A stretch of DNA of 64,000 nt from Anastrepha obliqua (lineage: Eukaryota; Arthropoda; Insecta; Diptera; Tephritidae): NCBI RefSeq assembly GCF_027943255.1, contig NC_072895.1, positions 34,136,001 through 34,200,000 of the forward strand, in the 5' to 3' direction. The notes below the pieces were generated by a model. It was not told where the DNA came from. It saw only the letters and a list, made by a program, of their open reading frames with translations, and did not search any database. The position numbers and the translations under genes are program-made. The first letter of the stretch is position 1; each line of letters opens with the position of its first letter. Below are positions 49,030-60,344 of the stretch, one piece after another.

Positions 49030-49500
49030 TGAAAAGCAAAGAAGGCTGGAGCCAATGTAACAGTGAATGGCGAACACTATCGCGCCATGATAAACGACTT
49101 TTTGATGCCGTGATGCTGGAAATTGAAGGCCGCGATCTCCACAATATTTGGTTCCAACAAGACGGCGGACGGCACTACTACTTGCCCACAGTACGTGAAG
49201 CAATGGGTTTACTGCGTCGTCGTTTCGGTGAGCAATTTATGTACATATCTCTCGCTAGGATCAATGGATTGGCCACCAAGATCGTTTGTTACATTTGGAC
49301 ACCTTTGGGCTTTTATTTGTGGAGGTATGTTAAGTCTGACTGCTTTGTGGATAAACCAGCTTCGATTGAGCCATTGGAAACCAACATTACGAAAGTTATT
49401 TACAAGATACCGACCGAAGTCTTCCAGCGAGTCGCGGGTCATTGGTGTTTAATGGATTGGGTGAATTACGGCACAGTTGCGGTCAATATTTGAAAGGGAT
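49030..49500 (+). mobile_element. DD41D mariner fragment, degenerate
   Basis: NVTVNGEHYRAMINDFL, then IWFQQDGG, LLRRRFGEQF, GLATKIV and TPLGFYLWRYVKSDCFVDKP follow the DD41D order, but the third Asp is Gly and frames are broken. Ends not found. Confidence 0.75.
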
Positions 49501-50438
49501 TATCTTCAAAAAATAAATAAAGATGGCCCAATCAATTTGAATTTATGTTGTTGTATTTCAATTACAATTTAGAGGAGAAATATATGGTAAAAATTAAGAG
49601 GACAGATGCTTGTAAAATTTCGAAAAAAAAATTTTTTTTCTTCATAAAATGTTAATATGTCAAAAAAATTTTTGAACGTAAATTTAAGTATTTCTTATAT
49701 TTATTATAGATCATCAACCGTGACGTCTCTATTCTTTGCGTTCGAGCGCTGGGAGAGGTATAGTTACGTTGTCGACTTTAGACACGTTTTTCTCAAAACT
49801 ATATTTTTCGAATTGGTGTACACGATAATTCGAAAAGTTATTGACCAATCTCCCTGAAATTTTGCAAACATCTTTTTTATGATATTACTTTCTATGTGAA
49901 TTAAAAGTTTTCGAAAATTTTTTCGAAGCAAAAATTGTAGGAAAATTCGCCCCAAAATTCATTTTGTCATTTTTTGAAGCATTTTATTCCGCGAATTTTT
50001 TTTTTTAATTTTTTTTAATTCACATAGAAATTATGACATTGATAAACAAAAAAAAATACCAGTCTAACGGTTAGACTCGATAGAAGTGAAACCTTCCGTA
50101 AAACAAACTGAGAGAGAATAAGACGAAAGCAGCATTAGGAGCGGGATAATTATAGGTTCATTATAATATTGCTATAAAGTTCATATTTTATTTTCTTCAT
50201 TTTATCATTATTCATCCTCAATGTTTTCAATTTCAACAAATGATACGAGTGGCTTATGATAGATAAAATATGATACAAATGCTTTGGTTTCGATGTTGTC
50301 AAAAAAAATACCCAAACGGACCGAAGAAACAGACTTACAAATTTCTTCCATTTTCGTCTACTTGTATTCATATAAAAATTTATGTCTCTTCCCACCAAAG
50401 CTAAATGTATTTCTATATTTCTTCTTGTATTTATTCAA

Positions 50439-50609
50439 GGCCGAAATCCCAGCGGTACTGCAATACCGCGCCAACCCGTGGCAGAGGTGGAGAGCAAGTA
50501 CCTAAAACACTCCGCCCATTTCCAAAAATCAGTTTAACATTTGTTGTCCTCCGATGGAGGATCTATCAGATGTTAAGCTGATAAGAACAGATACCACACT
50601 ACCTAGTCA
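50439..50609 (-). pseudogene. U2 snRNA pseudogene, 5' truncated
   Basis: The minus strand matches insect U2 snRNA as I know it: ATCTGTTCTTATCAGCTTAA, GGAGGACAACAAATGTTAAA, the Sm-site region ATTTTTGG, CACGGGTTGG and GGTATTGCAGTACCG, ending GGGATTTCGGCC. The first ~35 nt are not U2-like, and the branch-point-pairing GTAGTA reads GTGGTA. It is probably not functional. U2 is the spliceosomal RNA that pairs with intron branch points. Confidence 0.85.
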
Positions 50610-50740
50610 ATAGATTTTCTAATAAACCTTTTAAGAATTACACGCTCACAAAAATTATTTATATCAACATATAATATTTATATCAACATATAATATAACG
50701 CTTCGTAACTAAATAACTTTCAGGCCAGCGACGACAGCAT

Positions 50741-50805
50741 GGCGCGGTAGCCGAGCGACTAGCAATGTGAGCTTCCGATCCAAAATCCTTGGTTCGAATC
50801 ACAAG
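50741..50805 (+). repeat. tRNA-like module (SINE head) with A and B boxes
   Basis: GGCGCGGTAGCCGAGCGAC contains an A-box-like TAGCCGAGCGAC (50748-50759). GGTTCGAATCA (50791-50801) is a strong B box. I see no proper anticodon arm. Flanked by direct repeats of TTTATATCAACATATAATAT and by inverted ACTAAATAA sequences. Confidence 0.65.
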
Positions 50806-51199
50806 AAAAAATAAAAGTTATTTTTATTTAGTTCGTCGCTACGTTTATATCAACATATAATATAACGCTTCGTAGCCAAGAGGGTCGCTTTTTCGTTTCA
50901 CTTTTCCTCAAATCACTCCCAACGATTCTAAAGAAGTTTTCACTTCAAAAAAATTTTACGTTTTATGTATTCAGGTTACTGACGCCGATGCCCGCCAATT
51001 GAGAAGCCCCGCTGCGACCTTCCTGGAAGAATTGAGTGTACATCCGCCATTTTAAATGATTAAAAAGAAACATGTTTTTTACATTATTTTAATGTATAAA
51101 TAAACTGTATGCCAAAAAAATATTTTGACTTTTTCATTTTAAATAATTTTAATGAAAATCAGGGAAAATATGGCCATTTACAGGTATCTGTCCCCTTAA

Positions 51200-52559
51200 A
51201 TCAGCTGGTCCATTGCTACCACTCCTTTAACGTGCCTTGGGAATATCCAATATTAATATTTTATATTACAAAAACAAAATATTTTATTAATGTATTCCAG
51301 ATAATTAGTTGGCGAAGGTGTGGTATTTTGCAGCCGCACCCATAGCAAAAGTCAAAGAAATGTGATAGAGTTTTTTCACTAACCGAAGCTGCAAGCAAAT
51401 ATCTGATCAAAAGTTTTTATTAAAGATTTTCAATATTTTTATTAAGTCTTTTTTACGTAAATTATGCACAACCGTCCTCTGGGTGGCTGAAATTTTACGT
51501 AGGCAGACACTGCAGGCTTCAGTGGATCAAAAACAATCAGAGGTCATTCGATGGAGAGCCGTCACAATGCAGGCTCCATGCTTGTTTACAATAATTCAAC
51601 AGGTCCGCCATTTTGTTAGTTCGTGTATATGCTTTCGTAAAACTATGCAAAAAAAAAAAACTAATAAAAAGAAAATAATCTCTTCTTCGAACTAATCCTT
51701 ACCAGTTGCGACTTACATACATCCATACGTTTACTGTCCTTCCAAGCGCTCTCACATACATACATACATGCGTTTCTAAATAATAAGTATGTATATCAAT
51801 CACCCCCAACTGAACTTGCGATGTTTGCGATCTCTGAGTAATCAGTATGAGTGCATATTCACTTTTGTACAAAATCAAATAAACAGTAACATACAGGCTG
51901 CACATATACCTACACACATTTTTACATTAGATGCACTGCCAAAAGCACGGGGATGAAAGCCACCCCAAAAGCATTTAATGTATTTGAAGTGAAAGCAAGT
52001 GAGCCGCCTATGCCACGGCAATGACGGTAAAGGCGGTACGAAAACATTGAACGCTTCCAAGTAACCTCAAACAAAATAATTATAAGCGTGGGAAAGGCAA
52101 TGAGCAGACGTTTCTCACGCGCGATTGGCACGTGCAGAGCGCACTTTGGCGTCGCTTAATGGTGAGTATTTGTACCTATGTGTGTGTGTATATGTGCGCG
52201 TTTGTGCATTGACTACAGTGGCTTGTCTTTACGGCGCATAACTCTCAGTAATGAAAGTCCCAAAATTGTATGCATGTATGTGTGTGCATATATGTATGTA
52301 CATACGTCCGGCTTAGAAAAGGCATTGAGGTATTTTTTAATAATTTATTTTAAAACGCAATATGTAACTTTTGTTTTGTACGTACTTTACGAGTATATAT
52401 TATGTATATGTATGTATGCATGTGTGTAATTATGTATTATATAGCACTTTTATCAATCGTAGCATGAGCATATAAATTCACACATAAGCAATTTTATGGT
52501 AGCCCTATTGGAAATGAGTGAGTTGAATTTCTATATCGGATATCAGGTTTTTATTTTAA
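51200..52559. other. Spacer, no gene seen
   Basis: Contains poly-A at 51649-51661 and TACA/TATG microsatellites (51710-51770, 52260-52420). Short frames track the repeats. Confidence 0.35.
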
Positions 52560-52950
52560 ATATTTTTTTATTCCTTTATTATTCCCCTTGGGAACATAGG
52601 GCTTCAACAAAACATTTATATCTTATTCTATTTACTGCTGTTCTCTCTGCGACATCCCACGTTTGGTTAACTGTTTCTAAATCACGAAGGTTAGAACGTC
52701 TCCAAGTATTTCGTGGACGACCGTGTCGTCTGTGTGCTTGAGGGTTACATTTTAACACTGTTCTGCTTACGCTTTCCCTGCCCTATCTGAGAGTGTGCAC
52801 GATCCATCGCCATTTACGTCCTCGTATCACCTATTGGATTGGTTCTTGCTCAGTGATCTGCCACAAGTCCGCATTTCGGATAGTGTTAGGCCAAACAACT
52901 TTACATATAATCCGAAGGCATTTGTTTGTAAATCTCTGTACTTTCTTCTC
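52560..52950 (-). mobile_element. Non-LTR family A 3' fragment, left arm of inverted repeat
   Basis: Reverse complement of 53178-53573 with few mismatches. It is the 3' coding end of the family A element (contains the TLSEMRTCGRSL segment). Confidence 0.8.
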
Positions 52951-53573
52951 CTTCTCTCGTGGATTTTACAAATGCGTTAAATATTCTTATTTTACTTTTA
53001 TTCTACACGCAGAAAAACGTCTGCATAAAGCTAGGTCAGCCTTTGGACGGTTACAGCCAATTTGGAAAAATATACAAATCTCGCAGAAAACTAAAACAAG
53101 AGTATTCAACTCATGCGTAAAATCCACACTTTTATATGGCAGTGAAACGTGGCTGGTGTCAAAAAGCATTACGCAGAAACTACAAAGCTTCACAAATAAA
53201 TGTATTGGGATTATATGTAAATTTTTTGGCCTAACACTATCCGAAATGCGGACTTGTGGCAGATCACCGAGCAAGAACCAATCCAATAGGTGATACGAGG
53301 ACGTAAATGGCGATGGATCGTGCACACTCTCAGATAGGGCAGGGAAAGCGTAAGCAGAACAGCATTGGAATGGAACCCACAATGACACAGACGATCCGGT
53401 CGTCCACGAAATACTTGGAGGGGTTCTAACCTTCGTGAACTGGAAACAGTTAACCAAACGTGGGATGTCGTAAAGAGAACAGCGGTAAACAGAATAAAAT
53501 TTAAATGTTTTGTTGAAGCCCTATATTTCCAAGTGGAATAATAAAGGAATAAAAAAATATTTTGATAAAATCT
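52951..53573 (+). mobile_element. Non-LTR family A fragment; right arm of inverted repeat from 53178
   Basis: Plus strand: ARSAFGRLQPIWKNIQISQ, VKSTLLYGSETWLVSKSITQ and KCIGIICKFFGLTLSEMRTC, then decayed frames to the 3' end ...AAGGAATAAAAAAATA. Forms the partner of the left arm with a spacer of about 230 bp. Confidence 0.8.
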
Positions 53574-53710
53574 ATAAAGTTTATTTGGTGTCATATATTA
53601 AATAGAAATCGGCCAATTCTGAACGACTTATTCCAGTCACCCTACACGAAATCAAGTCGAAAGTTGTGTTTTATGTTTCTACTCCTTAGTTATGGACTGA
53701 TTTGGCAATA
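53574..53710 (+). repeat. Element E copy 3 (left part)
   Basis: TATAAAGTTTATTTG, TATTAAATAG and TGTTTTATGTTT follow the E sequence of 12085-12260. It is interrupted at TA 53709-53710 by a mariner and continues at 57089. Confidence 0.7.
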
Positions 53711-53934
53711 CAACACGTGGGCTGAGAGGTCCCGGGCCTATCAGATAGCATAAGTCTATAGCATTGACCTCTTTTTGAGTTAGTACTAAGCTTAAAAAGA
53801 CAGCTGTTAAGATTTCTTGATACTCTATTCATTAGTTCGTGAGTTATGGTTCCAAGAGTGACGGCACTTATATCATTTTTATTTTTTTCAAAACAATATA
53901 TCAAATCTCCAGTCGCAACTATGAATATTCGGCT

Positions 53935-54366
53935 CATGAGTGAAATCCGTATTGTTGTACGAAGCGAATCATGGCTGATCTCTAACACCTTCACACAGAG
54001 TCTACAATCCTTCATCAACAAATGCCTCCGCATCATCTGCAGAATATTCTGGCCAAACACCATCAGTAACGACGCACTGTGGAGATTAACGAACAAGGAA
54101 CCCATCCCTAGGCAAGTCAAACCCAGAAAGTGGCGATGGATAGATCACATATTAAGAAAACCTGCAGATAGCATCACGAGAATGGCATTGGACTGGAACT
54201 CACAAGGGAGCGGAGGTCGCGGTCGACGAAAAAACACTTGGAGAGGTTCGATGCTGCGCGAACTAGCAGATGCCGACATCTCATGGGACGGTGTAAAAAC
54301 TACAGCACAGAACCGTGTACGATGGAAGAGTCTTCTTGAAGCCCTATGCTCCCAAGAGGAGTGAAC
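53935..54366 (+). mobile_element. Non-LTR family A 3' fragment inside the mariner
   Basis: Open frame to the stop at 54362: SESWLISNTFTQSLQSFINK, RKWRWIDHILRKPADSITRM, GRGRRKNTWRGSMLREL and VRWKSLLEALCSQEE. It looks like a 5'-truncated insertion in the mariner's N-terminal coding part. The left junction is approximate. Confidence 0.75.
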
Positions 54367-54760
54367 GAGGAAAAAAAATGGTGTTTTAAATTTAGCGAAA
54401 CGAATCAATGGCTTGAAAAGTGTATTGGAGACTCCGCTCCATCAGAAACAAAAATACAACGATGATTTGCTGAGTTCGAACTGATTGGCGTGGTCGTAGA
54501 GACACCGATGATGCTTAACGCAGTAGGCGTCTATGTGAGGTGGTAACCCCAGGAAACATAAAAAATCACACGCCACAAAATCGTTTTGAGTGATCGAAAA
54601 GTAAAGTTGCGTGAGTTTGCTGGCATCGTAAAGATATCAAAAGAACCTGTTGGCCTCATATTGCATGAACAATTGACTGTGAGAAACCTCTGTGAAAAGT
54701 GGATGCCGCGTTTGCCCACTGTTAACCAAAAACAAGGACGTGTTGATGATGGTAAAACTA

Positions 54761-55373
54761 CAGCCATGGTCATATAAATAGCACATTTAGACTTTGAAAG
54801 CAACGAGTTGAATATGTTTTTAAGTAATAATTTTTTATTGGGAAAAAAGCAACATAAAAAATGAGAAATTTATTTACTTCCAAAACAAAAATTGGTCAAA
54901 AAGAATTTCAGTTCTGATTTAATTAGCGAGAACGTTGATAACTCACGAAACCTACGTAGCACATCCTAAAAAATTGCAAATAAGAGATAGTAATAATAAG
55001 AAATAGTAAACAAATCAGATAGTTAATTGATTGTATATTGTTTTACCAGATTAGTATTTTGTACTATTGTATATCCACCCTTTTTGATTTCTTCTTCAAG
55101 CCGTCGCTCCATGCTTTCAACAAGCTTGTGGAATCGAGTGCCAAGCCTCCTCAACTGCGGCTCACAAATCACCAACATTTTTAAAATTTTTGTTAGCGAT
55201 TTTGACCTTAACGTCATTCCACAAATTTTCTATTGGATTGAGATCAGAGCTCTGCGCCAGCCAATCCAGTACATTAATTTTTTCTCTTCTGAGCCGTTGC
55301 TTCACTGTCCTTGCAGTATGCTTCGGATCATTGTCCTGCATAAAGGTCCAATTTAATGGCATAAACTCAAACA

Positions 55374-55407
<34 letters not shown>

Positions 55408-56765
55408 CCATTTTTCTTTATTTATTGAATCTTTCTTTTATAAGAAACTAACAATAAGTTTACAAATCTTATATACTAGAGTAATATGTTTCCTTGCCAG
55501 TGCTAAGAAACGAATTATTTGCTCAAATGAACATATATTTACATATATGATAAAATCGGTTGTGAATCTCCAATTCTTCATAGTTGGGAGCTGAAAAGGA
55601 CGGGTTTCCAGTCTCCGATTCTTCGTAGCTGGGAGCCGGAAAGGCCTAGTTTCCAGTCTCCCTTAGAACTTCCGTTGTCTCTCATGTCGATTGTGAAAAT
55701 GATGTTGTTTTTTTGTTTTTGTTTCGAATGTGATAGATGTGGTTGGAGGAAGTTGCTTCATTTTATTCTGGAGTATATCTAGACCTTGAAGTCTATCCAT
55801 TTTACCAACCACGCGAACAATCGGCCCAACACCATGCCAGGAAAAAGCTCCCCTAACCATGATGCTTCCCTCGCCGTGTTTAATCGTCTTTTTTGTGAAC
55901 CTAGGATTTAGCGCTTGACATTTTGGACGACGTACAATAGTTTTCCCATCTGGTCCCCTCTTATTTATTTTGGTTTCGTCGGTCCAAAGTACGTTTTTCC
56001 AAAACTGAATAGATTTGTCTATGTGGGCGTTTGCAAGGCCGACTCGTCTGTTTGATATGTCTTTTTAAGAGGAGTGGTTTTTTTCTGCTTATGCGGCCAA
56101 ACAGCTGAGCTTCGTTAAGTCGCTTTCCTACAAGCTTTCTGGACACCTGTATACCAGATTCATGGTTTATTTCAAGCATTAATTGGTGTGCAGACTTAGA
56201 AGTATCTGCTTTGCTCTTGCGTATTATAGCTCTATCCACATTAACATCAGTTTTTCGGGGATTTGGTTTTCTTTCCGGTTTTTTTGCTTAGATAGGATGA
56301 ATCTTCCTTAACTAAATTAAGAGCATTATAAACTATTTTCCGAGAGCACATCTTCATTTAAGCTATTTCTGCATAGCCTTTTCCGTTTTGACTCGTACGG
56401 TATATAAGAGCTCTCTCCTCTGGCGTGCAATGTTTTCCACGTCCCATTTTAAGTAATTACTTTAAAATTTTATTTAAGAAACAAAAAATTATACTACAAA
56501 TCGCTGAAACAATATTAAAGTTTTACTCTCCGCTGCACAAGTTAAAATGTGCTATTTTTGTGTCCACTTCAAAACAGCAATAAGCAAAATAAAATAGAAC
56601 GCAAAAAATTCTATCGTAAAAACGGTTAATTCCTCGCATAAATGTAAGCTTAATAACGGTAATAAACGTAAACAAACAAATTTATTTGATCAAAACAGAG
56701 TTCGTACTAAAAACTTAACTTAACATAGAAGGTTCACATTTGTGCTATTTATCTGTCCATGGCTG
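54761..56765 (-). mobile_element. Tc1-like (DD34E) transposon inside the mariner
   Basis: Ends CAGCCATGG and CAGATAAATAGCACA are shared as inverted repeats; TA precedes the left end, TG follows the right. Minus-strand transposase from ATG 56447 (MGRGKHCTPEERALIYRTS) to 55023: HTH pieces at 55961-56239, MQDNDPKHTART and SSDLNPIENLWNDVK (34 residues Asp to Glu). Frameshifted and split by a poly(A) insertion. Confidence 0.85.
55377..55760 (-). mobile_element. Poly(A)-tailed retroposed sequence inside the Tc1
   Basis: On the minus strand it ends in 31 A (55407-55377), preceded by AATAAATAAAG, a poly(A) signal. Contains two tandem 45-nt units (about 55570-55614 and 55615-55659) of the type ETGN..FSAPNYEEL. 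Looks like a reverse-transcribed mRNA or a 5'-truncated non-LTR element. Source unknown; no target duplication fixed. Confidence 0.65.
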
Positions 56766-57088
56766 TGTATGAATTGAATTTTGTATTGTTCCCACATCCC
56801 ATGCATTCACCAGACTTGGCAACTGACTACTGGTTGTTCGCAGAGTTAAAAAAAAAATACTCGCCGGTAAGAAACTTCGTTCGAATAAAGAGATTATCAC
56901 TGAAACTGTGGCCCATTTTGAGGCAAAAGATAAATCGTTCCACAAAGTTGGTATTGAAATGTTAGAGCGACGCCGGAATGATTGCGTTTTTCTTGATGGA
57001 AATGACGTTGATGAATAAAGCTAATTTGGAACAAAAAAAAAACGTGGTTTCTTTGTTGGGCCGGGGAATTTTCAGCCCACGTGTGATA

Positions 57089-57370
57089 TACCAATATGTG
57101 TAGACGGGCGCAAGGGAAATATGAAGAAAGCTGTGATTGCCACAATAGAATTGCGAATGGAATGTTCTTCATCTGACAGCGATGATGAAATGGAGCAAAT
57201 TGTTGTGGAGAAAATAAAATCATGTTATGTTAAGCTCGTTATTTTGCATTTTATTTGCCTTATTTTTTTAAATTTAATACGAGGTAGCTCAACGATTTTT
57301 TTTTTAATTTTTGTGATTTTTCCCACCAACAATTAAATCACCTGTTCGTAAAACTTGCAAATTGTTACTG
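57089..57370 (+). repeat. Element E copy 3 (right part)
   Basis: 57121-57240 repeats the coding-like stretch of 13830-13950 (AVIATIEL, then SSSDSDDEMEQIV). It starts with an ATG at 57121 here. The function remains unknown. Confidence 0.6.
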
Positions 57371-58227
57371 ATGCTTTCCATTTCAATTCAACCGGGCTAT
57401 TCGGGTCATGTTCTCCGATTTCGATGTAACTTAAATATGTTGCTCTCTGGTCAAAATAATGAGACACGTATTTTTTTGTTCGCCCGAAAAAAATTTTTTT
57501 CAAGAGTTATCGGCAATTTTGTTTTTCGGCTCAAACTCGATTTTTTTTTAATTATATAAGAAAAATTTTTTTTTAATGCTCATAACTTTATCAAAAATGA
57601 ACCGATTTTAATAATTTTGGGTTCAAAATGATCGTCATTACTTACACGAGCGATTTCATGTAGAAACAGTTAGAAAAAAGTAGTCAAACATTTTTTATTT
57701 CGCAAAAAACAAAAAGTGCGAAACAGGTTTTTTACTCAAAAATGCATTACTCAAAAACAACTAATTTTAGCTACTGGGCATTCAGCTTAATTGAAGTTTG
57801 AGGTATCCTCTTGATTTAGAAAAAGTTATAAAAAAGAAAAATACACTTTTTGAAATATTGAATTTCGAAAAAATTTAAATTTTTTTTCTTTTTTGCTAAA
57901 TAAAAAATTTTCGACTCCTTTTTTGCAATTGTTTCTACATGAACCCGCTCGTGTAAGTGATTACGATCATTTTGAACCCAGAATTATTAAAACCGGTTCA
58001 TTTTTGACTAAGTTATGGGCATTTAAAAAAAATTTTTTCTTATATAATTAAAAAAAATCGAGTTTGAGCCGAAAAACAAAATTGCCGATAACTCTTGAAA
58101 AAATTTTTTTCGGGCGAACAAAAAAATACATATCTCATTATTTTGACCAGAGAGCAACATATTTAAGTTACATCGAAATCGAAGAACATGACCCGAATAA
58201 CCCGGTTGAATTGAAATGGAAAGCATC
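57371..58227. mobile_element. Foldback-type long-TIR element, copy 2
   Basis: Flanked by perfect 5-bp TACTG (57366-57370, 58228-58232). Termini ATGCTTTCCATTTCAATTCA and complement, with arms of over 200 bp. 857 bp; lacks the internal duplication of copy 1 (22941-24052). Confidence 0.85.
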
Positions 58228-58293
58228 TACTGGTTTTGTGTTCATGGATTTTTTTAATATTTTTCTCTTTGAGAGCGAATTCTCGGAAATTAA

Positions 58294-58864
58294 GGGGGAA
58301 CACCACGGTAATTTTTCAAAAAAATCGATTTTTTTACATTTTCTTAAAGTAGATATATTCAAAAATATGTAAAAAAAATGTTAACTTAAAATCTTGAAAA
58401 TTGACGAAGTTATACCCAATACAAGAAGTGCAGGTAGTGAGTTACAACGGCCAATGAAAACTTTAAACGCGGTTTTCTCCAAAAATTAATATTTTTTCAA
58501 GCTTTTCGAAACCAAAAAAAGGATGAAACCACAAACTTATTTTTCAAACCTGCACCATTTTCTCAAAAACAAAAAATAATAATAATAAAACAAAAACCGC
58601 CACGTACGACGATAGCCAATTATGTATAGATTAAGAATTTTTTGGTTTTTTTGCTTTCAGATGAGTTTTCACCGCTGTATCGTGGCACCAGGATGGATCA
58701 GTTTTTATGACGTCATTGCATTAATATTAATAACAATTGTAATTTTTAATATTTTTTAATAAAAACTTGTGCCAGTATAGTTGAATATATGTTAAATAAA
58801 TTATTACTTGTCCGATTCTTAAATAATCATCCCTACTTATGAAAAAAAAAATCATGAAAATCAC
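58294..58864. mobile_element. TTAA element of GGGGGAACACCAC family (A1), one end clipped
   Basis: TTAA at 58290-58293 then GGGGGAACACCACGG. Minus-strand box ACTTTAAACGCGGTTTTCTC at 58460-58479. Its interior matches element B (59610-60344) in inverse orientation up to its right end, where the terminal repeat is missing and the next element begins. Confidence 0.7.
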
Positions 58865-58868
58865 TTAA

Positions 58869-59605
58869 GGGTTAACACCACTGTACACGCGTAAAATAAA
58901 CACGATTTTTAAAGAATTTTTTTTGTATAGAAAGAAAGGGAAAACAATCACTCTGATTTGGGAAGTTATTACTTATATACTAAAATACAAAACTACAAAG
59001 TTTGATCGAAAAATTTTACAAAATGGCGGCATAGGAGACATTTTTGTAATGTGGTTTCTCTTGAAAGAGCTCCGCGGCACGCAGCACAGAGGGTGCAAAT
59101 TTTAATCTGGAACAAAGAAACATTTTTTTTCTTAATCTAGATAAGAATAGCTAGAGAAACACGTAGGGGATTTAAAAAATATTTATTTTTGTGGAATTAG
59201 CAAGCATTTGAAGGAAAAAACTCTATTTTGGACTAAAATAACGGCACTTAAATAATTATAACAATCGTTTAAATTAATCTATCGAAAATCCCCTACGCTC
59301 TTCTCTTAAGAAGATTATTATACAGACGTAGTGAAAAACCTGATTAAAAATATTTAAAATTGTTTGAGTTATGCTGCGTGCCAATTTCAGAAAACGTGTT
59401 TTGAGAAAAACGCGTTTAAAGTTTGGAAATTTGGAGAAGTCGTTAGGTAGCAGTCACTAACGCTTGGTTAAAAGCTTAAAATATTTATGAAATAGACTTC
59501 GGTAACGTACAAAACTTTATATTCTCTATTTGAAAAGGTTCAAAGAATTTTTTAAGCTTATAAAAAAAAATCAATTTTTTGAAATTTCTACAGTGGTGTT
59601 ACCCC
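58869..59605. mobile_element. TTAA element of the same family (A2)
   Basis: TTAA at 58865-58868 and 59606-59609. TIRs GGGTTAACACCACTGTA and complement GGGGTAACACCACTGTA. Box GAGAAAAACGCGTTTAAAGT at 59403-59422, identical to that in 5823-6544. No coding. Confidence 0.8.
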
Positions 59606-59609
59606 TTAA

Positions 59610-60344
59610 GGGGGAACTCCGCTGTGAGAGTTAAAAAAATAGTTGATTTTGGGAATTTTTTTTTGTAAGTAGAAATGTCTATTCGAGGATCTGACAAAAG
59701 GCAATTTATTATTTATGTATTAAACTAATATATATTGATGTAAATTTTTATTAAAAAATATTGAAAATTGACAAATTTCTGTAAATAAACGTAACGAGTT
59801 AAAAAAAATTACGTCATTTTGTGGCAGCGATACACCAATGAATAATCATCTGAAATCAAAAAACCAAAAATTTTATTCATCTACACAATAGTGGCTATCG
59901 TTGTACGTAGCCGGGTTTTTTTTCTTTTGGTTTTTTGGCAAAATGGTGGTGATTTGAATTTCGATGTGTGTTTTTTACCATTTTTTTGATTTTCAACAGG
60001 CCCAAAAAAATTGTTATTTTCAAAATTTTAAAAATCGGCTACGCACAGCGATAGCCAATGCGATAACAAACATTTTGAAAAAAAGAAATTCAAAATCGGT
60101 TCATTAGTCTTCGAGAAATCGTTGCCACCGTATCAAAAAAATCGTTTCGAGAAAAACGCGTTTGAAATAAAGCATCGTATCGTAAGCGCTACAGGGCCGA
60201 ACCGACGGGCGCTCACTTACATAAGTGCACATGGAATCGGGAATAAAGCGAATTTCGCTTTAAAATTTGTACCAAATTTTCTTGAGTACTAACAATTTAT
60301 GCAAAAAAAATCGATTTTTTGAATTTTCACAGTGGTGTTCCCCC
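59610..60344. mobile_element. TTAA element of the same family (B)
   Basis: Shares the TTAA at 59606-59609 with A2 and ends at TTAA 60345-60348. TIRs GGGGGAACTCCGCTGTGA and complement GGGGGAACACCACTGTGA. Box GAGAAAAACGCGTTTGAAAT at 60149-60168. No coding. Confidence 0.82.

Larger units (their letters stand above)
49598..51195. mobile_element. TTAA-flanked element, family GGGGACAGATACCTG, copy 2, disrupted
   Basis: TTAA at 49594-49597 and 51196-51199. Left end GAGGACAGATGCTTG, right end complement GGGGACAGATACCTG. Inverted relative to 15458-16908. Minus-strand box ACTTTAGACACGTTTTTCTC at 49775-49794. About 0.9 kb of foreign sequence (roughly 50058-50965) is inserted. It holds a U2 pseudogene and a tRNA-like module. 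Confidence 0.78.
53711..57086 (+). mobile_element. mariner (irritans-like), carrying nested insertions
   Basis: TA at 53709-53710 and 57087-57088; TIR ACACGTGGGCTGAGAGGTCC at left, ACACGTGGGCTGAAAATTCC as complement at right. Transposase pieces on the plus strand: WLEKCIGDSAPSETKIQR and KIVLSDRKVKLREFA...NLCEKWMPRLPTVNQKQGRVDD (54390-54760), then HPMHSPDLATDYWLFAELKKK (56790-56860) and the C-terminus. A non-LTR fragment and a Tc1 element interrupt it. Dead. Confidence 0.82.

Noticed and set aside
50741..50805. Genuine tRNA gene
   Set aside because: A and B boxes are good but I cannot fold an anticodon arm and acceptor stem; better called a tRNA-like module.
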